Below, in pieces: positions 50,474 to 59,329 of a DNA stretch of 64,000 nucleotides. The DNA is from Leptospiraceae bacterium (lineage in GTDB: Bacteria; Spirochaetota; Leptospiria; Leptospirales; Leptospiraceae): the NCBI GenBank assembly GCA_016708435.1, contig JADJFV010000007.1, positions 186,001 through 250,000 on the forward strand, written 5' to 3'. A program made the position numbers and the translations under genes. Numbering within the stretch: position 1 is the first letter of the stretch; each line of letters begins with the position of its first letter. The notes beneath the pieces were generated by a model that did no database searches, was not told the origin of the DNA, and was given only the letters and a program-made list of their open reading frames with translations.

Positions 50474-52210
50474 TCACTCAGGAAGAAAAAGTTTCTTAAT
50501 TTCAGGAAAATTCTTCTCAGCTTCGGATTCGCCCTTATCTATAATTTCCTGAAAGAGGCTAAAGTCAAATAGGTTAAAATCTTCGAGGTGGAAGTGCAAA
50601 AACAAATCCATACGAGATACTTTCGCTTTTGTGATTTCTCTTCCCTCAAGCATACTAGCACGACCCATGATTTTTAGAATGGGCGGATACTTAATGTATT
50701 CCCACAAACTTCGAAAAAAAGATTTTCCCGAACTCGCTCTATCGTCTAGCAATAAGTAAAGACTTTTGTCCTTCAATGGAGAGACATTGACACTCAAAAT
50801 TTTATCAGCACCTTTTTTTCGAATCAAATCATCAGGAACATTGTTCAAAACTCCTCCATCAGTTAAAAGTCTCTCGCCCATAAAGACCGGGGGGAAAACA
50901 CCGGGTAGACTCATCGTGCAAAGAAGAGCTTCCCAAAAAGGACCTTTATCAAATACATATTCTTCGCCTGCATGAAGATCAATCGCGGATGTAACAAATG
51001 GAATCTTTGCATCTTCAATTCGTTCATCAGCAAAAATTTCTTTTAGCATTGCTTTCATCTTTCGACCTTTGTAAAAAGAAATCAAAGGAATCGTTGGATC
51101 AAAAGGAGTATCCAATCCACCAAAGTATTTTCGAACGAAAGATTCGATATTAGCCGCTGACTCACCGCGAGAATGAAGAGCGCCAATGACAGCACCCATA
51201 GAAGAGCCCGAAATAAAATCGACTTGGATTTTATTTCGTTCGAGGACTTTTAAAAGACCTACATGTGCCAAAGCCCTCGCCCCTCCTCCGCCTAACGTCA
51301 AACCGCGAGTTCGTCCCATGATAGAGCGAGCCATGAATTCTCTATTCGTAAATACTCTTTCCTTTTTATGCTCTCCTCGAAATGAGTTCGTTTTTTCTTG
51401 AAGAAAGCGAATCACTCTTCCTTCATAATTACGCAGAGAATTCTGTAAGTATTCGAATGTATTTGTTTTTTCAGACCATCCAGATTCGATACTCTTCTCG
51501 TAGAAAATAATGTAATCCGCTTGAATCATAATATTCTCAAATGATTTAATTTGATCTGCATGATTAAATTGAACATGTAAGACCGGGGCTTTAGAACGCA
51601 AATCACTGAGTTTGATTAATCTTTTCTCTTGGGTTAAATTTTTGAATTCCTCTGTGGAGATAATCTTTGTTTTCCCCGGAATCATTTCTTCACAGGCATA
51701 AGCAAATTTTTTTACCTCTTCTTGAAATCCATTTCCAATTCCCATTTGCACATGAGCGATGAGTCTTCTCGGCATAAGGGCTCGCTTAGGTATAATGAGA
51801 TTATCCCTAAATCGTTCGGAGACAAAGGAGATTAAATTTTTAGACAAAGCAATATCATTTTCTGCGAGTTCTAAGAAAAGTTTTCCATTAATTTCATATA
51901 AAAGACAATCCATAGATGCTGATGCAGTGCTTGAATGCTGCATTCTTGTAATCACGCTAACTTCCCCCAAAACTTCTTCCGGTCCCAAGTAAATAGACTT
52001 AGTGTTATTCACTCGGACTAATACTTCGCCGTATCGAATGATGAATAGACTGTCTGAAATTTCTCCGGTTAAATATATTATATCCTTATTATGAACTTTC
52101 TTCTCAACTAAGCCAGTCGCTATTTTTTGCAAAGTGCTAAGCCTTACACCCTGAAACAGTTTCAGTCTTTTCAGAAATCGAACCCTATAATCTAAAATAT
52201 TTTTTTTCAT
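50474..52210 (-). CDS. Patatin-like phospholipase with cyclic-nucleotide-binding domain
   Basis: 578 residues. The N-terminal part (about 10-135) is a cNMP-binding barrel with LGPEEVLGEVSV. The C-terminal half has the patatin motifs GGGGARALAHVG (oxyanion), GSSMGAV (nucleophile Ser) and DGGVLNN (catalytic Asp). A middle region is of the kind seen in NTE/RssA-like proteins. It should cleave acyl chains under control of a bound ligand; the phosphate cassette of true cAMP sites is weak, so binding is not certain. Confidence 0.85.
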   Translation of the reverse strand: MKKNILDYRVRFLKRLKLFQGVRLSTLQKIATGLVEKKVHNKDIIYLTGEISDSLFIIRYGEVLVRVNNTKSIYLGPEEVLGEVSVITRMQHSSTASASMDCLLYEINGKLFLELAENDIALSKNLISFVSERFRDNLIIPKRALMPRRLIAHVQMGIGNGFQEEVKKFAYACEEMIPGKTKIISTEEFKNLTQEKRLIKLSDLRSKAPVLHVQFNHADQIKSFENIMIQADYIIFYEKSIESGWSEKTNTFEYLQNSLRNYEGRVIRFLQEKTNSFRGEHKKERVFTNREFMARSIMGRTRGLTLGGGGARALAHVGLLKVLERNKIQVDFISGSSMGAVIGALHSRGESAANIESFVRKYFGGLDTPFDPTIPLISFYKGRKMKAMLKEIFADERIEDAKIPFVTSAIDLHAGEEYVFDKGPFWEALLCTMSLPGVFPPVFMGERLLTDGGVLNNVPDDLIRKKGADKILSVNVSPLKDKSLYLLLDDRASSGKSFFRSLWEYIKYPPILKIMGRASMLEGREITKAKVSRMDLFLHFHLEDFNLFDFSLFQEIIDKGESEAEKNFPEIKKLFLPE

Positions 52211-52238
52211 GATGATAGATTTTACCCTGTATTTATTT

Positions 52239-52273
52239 GATTATCAAGTAAATAATAAATTTACTTGATAATC
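52239..52273. promoter_or_regulatory. Perfect 15-bp inverted repeat in a divergent promoter region
   Basis: GATTATCAAGTAAAT and its exact complement are separated by five bases (AATAA). It lies 28 bases before the patatin start and 91 bases before the divergent ATPase-fold gene. It may be an operator or a leader hairpin. On the plus strand it is followed by TTTTCTT, but no plus-strand gene ends there. Confidence 0.6.
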
Positions 52274-52364
52274 TTTTCTTAAAACCGAAACCTATTAGGA
52301 ACATTTTTTCTTTCCTTAACTTTTTTTAATTGATTGTTTATTTCTATATATTATTTAATCCCTA

Positions 52365-53054
52365 GTGAATTCAGAAACATTAAAGAAAAACCTCCTTGAG
52401 GGTATACAGATTACAATCACATTGCACTCTCTTGATGATATTACTCAAAAGCTTATTTATTCGACTGTTCTCGAAATTTTAACCTTTTACAATCGAGAAG
52501 GACTTTTCACGGCTATCTACACTGCTCTCTTTGAATCCACCATGAATGCAGTGAAAGCAAATGCAAAAAAAGCTTTCTTCCAAGAAAAAGGAATGCCGAT
52601 CTATGATGAGTTCGATTATCGAAGCGGCACTAAACTATTCAAAAAACAAGTGAATAACAATAATTTACCTGTCTATTGTCAATTAGCTAAGAAACAGGGA
52701 CTTGATATTACGATTAACTTTTTTCATTCCTTCGACGGAGTTAAGATTGAATTATTAAATAACAGTCAACTTTACAAAGAAGAAGAAAACCGAATCCGCG
52801 CAAAGCTTGCTCTCGGGCAAAAATACATGAGCATAGTAGAATTTCATCAAGATAATTCAGATACCTCAGAAGGAGAAGGTCTTGGGCTAGTCGTGAGTAT
52901 CCTCATGTTAAAAGAAGCAGGAATTCCGACAGGTGATTTTCGTATCGGATGTAAAAACGGTATTACCCGCACTCGCATTGAAATTCCCTTCACTTCCAAA
53001 TATTTAAGCGAAAGACAAAAGTATAAATTAGAATTAGAAAGAGGGAGTTTTTAG
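52365..53054 (+). CDS. Histidine-kinase-like ATPase-fold protein, 229 aa
   Basis: It starts at GTG. There are a conserved FTAIYTALFESTMNAVKAN (N-box-like) and late EGEGLGLVVSILMLKE (G-box-like), which recall the GHKL ATPase fold of RsbW and histidine kinases. It has no sensor, no phospho-acceptor His and no membrane segment. It could be an anti-sigma-type kinase or a stand-alone catalytic domain. The region between the motifs is longer than in RsbW. It converges with ftsK with one base between stops. Confidence 0.7.
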   Translation: MNSETLKKNLLEGIQITITLHSLDDITQKLIYSTVLEILTFYNREGLFTAIYTALFESTMNAVKANAKKAFFQEKGMPIYDEFDYRSGTKLFKKQVNNNNLPVYCQLAKKQGLDITINFFHSFDGVKIELLNNSQLYKEEENRIRAKLALGQKYMSIVEFHQDNSDTSEGEGLGLVVSILMLKEAGIPTGDFRIGCKNGITRTRIEIPFTSKYLSERQKYKLELERGSF

Positions 53055-53055
53055 A

Positions 53056-55728
53056 TTATCTCAAAATCTCTCTAGGTTTAGAGCCAATCTGAGGACCAAC
53101 ATATCCCCTCTCTTCCATCAGTTCCATAAGACGGGCTGCTTTATTATAACCAATTCGAAGTCGTCGTTGCAGATAACTAGCACTAGCCTTTCGATCTGTT
53201 TTAACAATCATCCAGGCTTCATCGAAGGAAGCTTCATCTTCTTCTGATGATTCTTCCTGGAAAGATTCTTCATCTAAGTTGATATCAACAAAATCAGGAT
53301 CAGCATATTTACGAGACTCAATTACGATTTGTTCAATTTCATCTTCCGAAACATAAGGCGCCTGGATTCTTTGTAGATCAGGAGAAGTCGGGGACTTATA
53401 CAAGAAGTCCCCCTTACCAAGAAGTGCATCTGCTCCACTGTAATCTAAAATAATTTTCGAGTCAGTCTTTTGTGCTACGTGAAATGCCATACGCGCCGGG
53501 CAGTTAGCCTTGATTAGCCCCGTGATAACATCTACCGATGGACGTTGCGTTGCCATTACAAGGTGAATTCCCACTGCTCTAGACTTCTGGCTAATACGTG
53601 TTATGTAGTCTTCCAATTCTTTTCCGGATACCATCATTAAGTCAGAAAGCTCATCTATAAAAATCACAATATAAGGCATATGATGATAACGCCCTTTAGA
53701 AAACTTCAATGAATTGGCAACTTTTTCGTTATATGTTTTTAAATCTCTACATTTCAATTCAGAAACTAAATTGTATCGAACTTCCATTTCTTGCACAGCC
53801 CAGGAAAGTGCTTTCGTTGCCTTACGCGGATCTGTAATCACCGGCATGAGTAGATGCGGTATATCCTCATATAACGCTAACTCTACCATCTTGGGATCAA
53901 TCATAACAAAGCGAACATCTTCTGGTGACTTCGTAAAAATAAGAGAACAAATCATTGAGTTCATGGAAACAGATTTTCCAGAACCAGTCGTTCCTGCGAC
54001 TAGCAAATGAGGAAGCTTATTTAAATCAATAGATACGCTGTCTCCCGTTATACTATCTTTACCTATAACGATGTTTAAATCACGAGTAGCGTTTAACGCG
54101 CTGTATTCCTTAAGCATATCGCCGAGAAACACATCGTCTCTATGTTTATTCGGAACTTCAATACCGATGGTAGACTTACCTGGAATTGGAGCAACCATAC
54201 GAATACTCTTAACAGCTAAGTTTAATTTTAATTCGTCGGTAAGAGACGTTATGCGCCCTAGCTTAACACCCTGCGGTGGAGTTAATTCATAGCGGGTAAT
54301 GATTGGTCCGCGCTGATAGGAGACGACCTTTGAATCATATCCATATTGCTTGATAATTTCTTGAATATGAAGACCAAGCTTTTCTGCTTCTAGTTTAAAA
54401 AGAGGATCTGATTTTTTCTCGGCTTTCTTTGATAGAATTCTATGCGATAAATAATATTCCGTATTTCGTTTTGGAACAATATCGGGAACGGTGGATTGTT
54501 TACGAATTGGTTTTGGTTTAGAGTTAGGAGATTCAACTTTATTACCAAAGAGATCTACTTCTTCGGTTTGTATACTTATATCCTGCAAATCATCGGCTAA
54601 CACTTCTTCTTCGTCAGACATGAGTCCCGGTAAGGAATCAAGCTCATCTGAATTAGAAACGATAGCAGTAATCGGCTCGGCATCCATTACCTCATCTTGA
54701 AAATCATTTGGATCAACAACTCTACGCTCTGCACTTGTTGAAATAAATGCTTGCAGGTTATTCGCTGTTATCTCCTCTTCTAAAGGATTTGACTGAGTAA
54801 TTTTACTTATGATTTGCGTTGGAGTCGATCTAAACTTTGGAACCGGATCCACTTTGATTTCTTCTTTATAAATTGGTTGTGGAACTCTTGGCTTTTGCGT
54901 TGTAATTACAGACTTGTATTCAAATTTTTCAATGATTTCAGGCTTAGAAGGTCTTATTGTAGGAGAATTTTTTATCTCTCGAATGGAAGGCTCTTCATTG
55001 GTAATCTCTTCTTCCAATTCACTGATAGGAGCTTCCATTTCTTCGTCCAATCCCTGCTCTCTTCTTCTTACTTCAAACCAGGGAATTTGTCCCGAGAGTT
55101 CTTCTTCTACTTCCTCTTCTTCTTTTTTGCGAACTAAACTAACATAAGAATCTAGCTTTTCTTTGATTGGGTATTTTACTAGAAACTCATTCCACTTCTT
55201 GAGCACATACTCTTTGTTTAACTCTCTGGGAGACTCTTTAAAAATAATCAAGGCTCCGTAAAGAAATATGACTACATTCAAAATAATTCTTCCCGACTGC
55301 CCGAAAACATATTCCATCGCAGTTGAAAATTTAAGACCAACGTAACCACCGCCGTCTTTGAGACTTGCGATATTTGTTTCAAATATACTACAAAAAATGG
55401 AAAATGCTAAAAGTATAATTGGAACGGATAATAGCAAATTACCCATATCTGGCTCTTTCTTTTGAAAACTCAATAGTCCAAAAATAAAACTTAATACACC
55501 TAACATATAGGCAGCGCGCCCAAATAAATAAAAAGCGATGTAGCCAAAATAATGTCCGAGTCTTCCAAATAGATTTGCAGACTGAGCCACATCTACATCT
55601 TGAAATGAAAGTAGCGAAAAAAAGCAAAATATACTAAAAAACAAAAATCCATAAGGACTAAACGCCCTCGTCTTTGGACTTAAATCCATTTTTTTCTTAG
55701 AAGTTGATGGTGGTTTGATGCCAGACAT
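53056..55728 (-). CDS. ftsK: DNA translocase FtsK/SpoIIIE
   Basis: 890 residues. About four N-terminal membrane helices (25-165), a long acidic linker (200-440), the motor domain with Walker A GTTGSGKSVSM and Walker B IFIDELSDLM, and a C-terminal gamma domain ending in GYNKAARLMELMEERG. It pumps chromosome ends through the closing septum. AAGGAG precedes the ATG. Confidence 0.96.
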   Translation of the reverse strand: MSGIKPPSTSKKKMDLSPKTRAFSPYGFLFFSIFCFFSLLSFQDVDVAQSANLFGRLGHYFGYIAFYLFGRAAYMLGVLSFIFGLLSFQKKEPDMGNLLLSVPIILLAFSIFCSIFETNIASLKDGGGYVGLKFSTAMEYVFGQSGRIILNVVIFLYGALIIFKESPRELNKEYVLKKWNEFLVKYPIKEKLDSYVSLVRKKEEEEVEEELSGQIPWFEVRRREQGLDEEMEAPISELEEEITNEEPSIREIKNSPTIRPSKPEIIEKFEYKSVITTQKPRVPQPIYKEEIKVDPVPKFRSTPTQIISKITQSNPLEEEITANNLQAFISTSAERRVVDPNDFQDEVMDAEPITAIVSNSDELDSLPGLMSDEEEVLADDLQDISIQTEEVDLFGNKVESPNSKPKPIRKQSTVPDIVPKRNTEYYLSHRILSKKAEKKSDPLFKLEAEKLGLHIQEIIKQYGYDSKVVSYQRGPIITRYELTPPQGVKLGRITSLTDELKLNLAVKSIRMVAPIPGKSTIGIEVPNKHRDDVFLGDMLKEYSALNATRDLNIVIGKDSITGDSVSIDLNKLPHLLVAGTTGSGKSVSMNSMICSLIFTKSPEDVRFVMIDPKMVELALYEDIPHLLMPVITDPRKATKALSWAVQEMEVRYNLVSELKCRDLKTYNEKVANSLKFSKGRYHHMPYIVIFIDELSDLMMVSGKELEDYITRISQKSRAVGIHLVMATQRPSVDVITGLIKANCPARMAFHVAQKTDSKIILDYSGADALLGKGDFLYKSPTSPDLQRIQAPYVSEDEIEQIVIESRKYADPDFVDINLDEESFQEESSEEDEASFDEAWMIVKTDRKASASYLQRRLRIGYNKAARLMELMEERGYVGPQIGSKPREILR

Positions 55729-56042
55729 AGTTTTACTCCTTTAATATCGGCAACCTGAGAAAATTGAGACAGTTTTTTCCCAATAAATCGAGCCAACGAT
55801 GGAAGATTACCAGGAATGCACACGAATAGATTAAAGTATCTCTCGCTAATGCTTTGGAAGTGCTGTTTGCAACATATAGACACTATGGTTTTCACAAAGC
55901 ACACAAAGTGGATGCTCTCTTGGTGTTCTTTGAGTTTTATTTTTTTGACAAGGAAATTAAGATTAAAAAAATGAATTAAATGCTAATTATCAGTAACCAA
56001 TCCATTTCACCAGCTTTAGATTAATAAGTTTTCTAAACTTCA
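55729..56042. other. 314-bp gap without a clear gene
   Basis: It holds the ftsK ribosome-binding site, and in the middle a stretch with CACAAAGCACACAAAG facing CTTGGTGTTCTTTGAG (about 55895-55935), a weak inverted pair of a kind seen in dispersed repeats. No good frame or RNA gene is seen. Confidence 0.5.
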
Positions 56043-57092
56043 ATGCCTATTCTTCTAATTCTACTATTTCTAGTTTCTTGTAATAAAACAGCACTACCCC
56101 TATTTCCTAAAGGCGTTTCTTCCATCACAACAGGCTGGGAAGGCAAACGTAGTTTATCTGCAGAGGAATGTAAAAAATGCCATAGCGAAACACATTCCCA
56201 ATGGAAAGATGGAATGCATGGCAAAGCATGGATAGATCCCCTATTCCAAAATGCGTTTAGAATTGAACCACAGGAGTGGTGTGTCAATTGCCACGCTCCC
56301 CTTTCAGAACAGAAAAGAGAATTTCTAGACAAAGATAATTCAGATAAATCCTTATTAGCCGAAGGAATTAATTGCGTAGCCTGTCATGTTCGAAATGGAA
56401 AAGTATTGGGCTCTAAGAATTTCAAAGATGAATACCATGAAGTCATCCAGTTCGAATATCTTTCCTCCTCTGAATTTTGCGAAAACTGTCATCAGTTCAA
56501 TTTTCCCCGTTTTCAAAAGGATAAGATTCATTATTCGACTGAGCCGATGCAAAATACATTTACAGAATGGAAAAGCTCAGGAATTACTCGCACCTGTCAG
56601 GATTGTCATTACGATGGACATAAGCTTCTAGGAAATCATAACCCGGAAAGACTAAGAAAAGATTTTTCCGAAATAGACTATGAATTTTCGGAAAAAGGGC
56701 TACTTCATATTAGCCTGAAACTGAATAAGAACCGCGCTCATATTCTTCCTACAGGAGATTTGTTTCATTCGATTCAATTGGAAATCGCAACGGACCCTAA
56801 TTACAAGCATATGCACTATCGCAAGAAATGGGCACGGACTTACGGCATTGGAAACATTGGCGGAAATACATTCTGGAATCGCACACTCATCCGCAATACA
56901 GGCATTAGCCCCGATGAGGATAATATCTCATTAACAATTGATGCACCTACTTCAAAAAAAAATCTCTATGCTAGGTTAGTCTATTATTTTCATGACGAAG
57001 AACTCGGTGGAAGAAATGATTTGTCATTAGAACAGAAAATGTTTGTTATTCGAGAGAAGATTTTAAAGATTACCGCAGATTACCACAGATGA
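56043..57092 (+). CDS. Pentahaem c-type cytochrome lipoprotein
   Basis: 349 residues. A short signal ends in LVSC (lipobox near residue 13). Five CxxCH motifs follow in the first 200 residues: CKKCH, CVNCH, CVACH, CENCH and CQDCH. This resembles the cytochrome c554 / hydroxylamine-oxidoreductase-type folds. The C-terminal 140 residues have no haem site. It is probably held on the periplasmic face or the outer membrane and moves electrons. The last residues DYHR and TGA lie in a dispersed repeat. The electron partner is not in view. Confidence 0.8.
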   Translation: MPILLILLFLVSCNKTALPLFPKGVSSITTGWEGKRSLSAEECKKCHSETHSQWKDGMHGKAWIDPLFQNAFRIEPQEWCVNCHAPLSEQKREFLDKDNSDKSLLAEGINCVACHVRNGKVLGSKNFKDEYHEVIQFEYLSSSEFCENCHQFNFPRFQKDKIHYSTEPMQNTFTEWKSSGITRTCQDCHYDGHKLLGNHNPERLRKDFSEIDYEFSEKGLLHISLKLNKNRAHILPTGDLFHSIQLEIATDPNYKHMHYRKKWARTYGIGNIGGNTFWNRTLIRNTGISPDEDNISLTIDAPTSKKNLYARLVYYFHDEELGGRNDLSLEQKMFVIREKILKITADYHR

Positions 57093-57102
57093 ACACAGAT
57101 GG
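57066..57102. repeat. Dispersed short repeat overlapping a cytochrome gene end
   Basis: ATTACCGCAGATTACCACAG followed by ATGAACACAGATGGA, the same family as at 7392 and 9303. It gives the final codons of the cytochrome. Confidence 0.7.
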
Positions 57103-57151
57103 ATTTATAATCTTAAGCCATTTTCAAAAATAACAGGAACAAGGAATAACA

Positions 57152-57403
57152 ATGGAAAATGTAAAAATAGATCCGATGTGGTATGTCTTAATTGTAGGAT
57201 ATTTTATTCTCAATTTTTTTATTAAATATTTTATAGGTAAATACAAAGAAGAAAGAGCCGCTACAAATAAGGAAAATCCGCAAAGTGCAAAACCTCCACA
57301 AGGTGGTGGCGACAAGAAGCCAGCCCAAGGTGGCGGAGATAAAAAACCAGCACAAGGAGGTGGCGATAAAAAAGGAGGTCCACCACCACCACCGAAAAAA
57401 TAA
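57152..57403 (+). CDS. Small membrane protein with PAQGGGDKK repeats, 83 aa
   Basis: One membrane helix (about 9-28) is followed by a charged turn and three units close to KPAQGGGDK, then GGPPPPPKK. The ATG has AAGGA upstream. The tail is likely to be flexible and positively charged. I do not recognise a family. It sits 59 bases past the cytochrome gene and may be read from the same promoter. Confidence 0.6.
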   Translation: MENVKIDPMWYVLIVGYFILNFFIKYFIGKYKEERAATNKENPQSAKPPQGGGDKKPAQGGGDKKPAQGGGDKKGGPPPPPKK

Positions 57404-57447
57404 GTAAAATAATACAATATACTTATTTACGCCAAATTTCTATTACC

Positions 57448-58551
57448 CTACTCTAATTTCAAATCTTCTAATGTTTTGGGAACAAAGTTTGGATCGCATT
57501 GTTTGGGCTCATTAGAATTTTTTGTTAGATTATAAGAAACGTCTTCGTCTTTTTTTTCTCCGAAGATGTTTCGAACCTTGTCCTTTGTAAAAACAACAGA
57601 GTCTTGATTTGATATGGACTTACATGGACTAAACTTTGGAGTACCTGATAATCCTGTGATGTATTCTTCCGGTCTCCGACCTTTGCCATCAAACTCTTTG
57701 CTACGCTCGGCGTGACTCAGTTCAATAATATTTGGACCACATCCTTTTTCGAAATTAATAACTAAGTCTCCCTTTTCCATTTTCCATTTTCCGATTGAAT
57801 ACATTAACGAAACATTTTCTTCGGCACCATATCTATAAGCTCCACTACCTCCCTGACCAGACCATGGAGGATCAAATGGAGCAATGGCGACACCACTATC
57901 ACAAAGTATATAATCTTTTCCACCACGAGGAACATATCCGATACTAAGCTTACCGACCAAATCGCTTTGAGAGTATTCTTTTGGATTCAAAAGTTTTTGA
58001 ATCTTAGTTTCCCACTCTGGGTCTTTGCGTAGATTTTCCATATCAGGGTCTTTTTCAATGTAGGCTATTGCGTTGTAGCCTCTATCGATTGCTTTCGCCA
58101 AATACTCATAAGCCTCATTTACTTGATTCAATCGACTATGAGAACAAGCAGTATTATAAAGAGCCAATTCAGGGCGAGGTGTGCTTAGGTATAAGGCAAC
58201 ATCATAAGCAAGAATTGAATCTTCTAAGCGATTGATATTAGAAAGAGAATTTCCATAATTATAATAAGTTTCACCAAGCGGATAAGAGTCAATTGACTTT
58301 TCATAAAGCTCGACTGCTTCTTTGTCCTTCTTGGCTTTGTATAAAACAAATGCCTGCGAGTTAAGCTTTTTGGCTTCTGCAAGTCTTTTCTCATGTTCAG
58401 CGGCATATTCTAATTTGGCGTTCCAATAATTAACCCATTGTTTGGAAAAATAATTTTTAGTAGGTTCGGCTACTATTTTAGAATTCTCTTCCTTCTTGCA
58501 AAATGTAAAAGCTAATAAGACAACTAACGTTAAAAAAGAAGTTTTTTTCAT
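57448..58551 (-). CDS. TPR lipoprotein, 367 aa
   Basis: A signal ends in AFTFC, a spirochaetal lipobox at about residue 18. Two or three TPR-like helical pairs (about 60-165, with YNYGNSLSNINRLEDSILAYD, split) follow. The rest is an all-beta-like domain with CGPNI and several further cysteines. It is probably exposed on a membrane and used for protein binding. Converges with the small membrane gene. Confidence 0.72.
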   Translation of the reverse strand: MKKTSFLTLVVLLAFTFCKKEENSKIVAEPTKNYFSKQWVNYWNAKLEYAAEHEKRLAEAKKLNSQAFVLYKAKKDKEAVELYEKSIDSYPLGETYYNYGNSLSNINRLEDSILAYDVALYLSTPRPELALYNTACSHSRLNQVNEAYEYLAKAIDRGYNAIAYIEKDPDMENLRKDPEWETKIQKLLNPKEYSQSDLVGKLSIGYVPRGGKDYILCDSGVAIAPFDPPWSGQGGSGAYRYGAEENVSLMYSIGKWKMEKGDLVINFEKGCGPNIIELSHAERSKEFDGKGRRPEEYITGLSGTPKFSPCKSISNQDSVVFTKDKVRNIFGEKKDEDVSYNLTKNSNEPKQCDPNFVPKTLEDLKLE

Positions 58552-58663
58552 TTTTAAATCTACTCCTGTATAAACTTGCCTTCCAAAAAAGACAAATATT
58601 CTTTTAATGTCAATGTATTAAAGAAAATAAATTGAAAGAACCGATTCAATCTACCTTTTTAAA

Positions 58664-59116
58664 TTAAGCCTTTCCGGTTGAACCAAATCCGCCTGCTCCG
58701 CGCTCGGTATTGAGAGAAATCTCGGTCACCAATTTCCATTCTATATCCATTGAGCGGCTAACAAGCATTTGCGCGATACGAAGTCCATTGGTAATGGCAA
58801 AGGGAGATTGACTCAGATTTAATAAGGGAACAAAAACCTGTCCCCGGTAATCAGAATCAATAGTGCCGGGAGAATTTGGAATTAGAATATTTTCCTTGGA
58901 AGAAAAACCAGAACGTGGACGAATTTCTACAAAATAACCATTAGGAATTTCCAAACAAAAACCTGTCGGAATTAAAACCGTCTCTCCAACCGGCAAAATA
59001 ATATTAGCCTTTGGACAATAAGCCGCAATATCCATCGCCGCCGCACCCGTTGTTTTTTTCTCTGGGAGCTTTACATCGGGATAAAATTTTTGTATTTTGA
59101 TTTGAATATTATTCAT
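58664..59116 (-). CDS. dut: dUTP diphosphatase
   Basis: 150 residues with all five trimeric dUTPase motifs: AAMDIAAY, RPRSGFSSK, GTIDSDYRGQV, GLRIAQMLV and the final GAGGFGSTG. It removes dUTP and supplies dUMP. The usual length is 145-155. Confidence 0.97.
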   Translation of the reverse strand: MNNIQIKIQKFYPDVKLPEKKTTGAAAMDIAAYCPKANIILPVGETVLIPTGFCLEIPNGYFVEIRPRSGFSSKENILIPNSPGTIDSDYRGQVFVPLLNLSQSPFAITNGLRIAQMLVSRSMDIEWKLVTEISLNTERGAGGFGSTGKA

Positions 59117-59172
59117 TTAGGACTCCAATTGAATTTAAGTTTGACATAGTAAATTAAAAAGCCATTGCAACA

Positions 59173-59297
59173 GTCATTTCGAACTAGCGGCATCCGAGAA
59201 TGCGCCGTGAGAAATCTACCTTAGTTCTTAATGAGAGAAAAACCATTTCTTTTTTTTGTCAGATAGACCTCTCACCGAAAAGCTAGTTCGAGGTGAC
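59173..59297. repeat. MITE-like inverted-repeat element, copy 2
   Basis: It starts GTCATTTCGAACTAGC and, on the opposite strand, GTCACCTCGAACTAGC; GTGAGA then TCTA face inward on both sides. The inner part has diverged from copy 1 (7514-7677). It lies between dut and the M16 peptidase. Confidence 0.7.
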
Positions 59298-59329
59298 AGG
59301 GGTAAATCTTCATATACTTCAATCACATC

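Noticed and set aside
50330..50572. A short plus-strand gene between lolA and the patatin gene
   Set aside because: Its codons run through repeat remnants (GATTACCGCTGATGGACAT and TTTATCCGTGG) and into the patatin gene on the other strand.
54814..55137. A 107-codon frame opposite the ftsK linker
   Set aside because: It mirrors the acidic low-complexity linker of FtsK and has no support.
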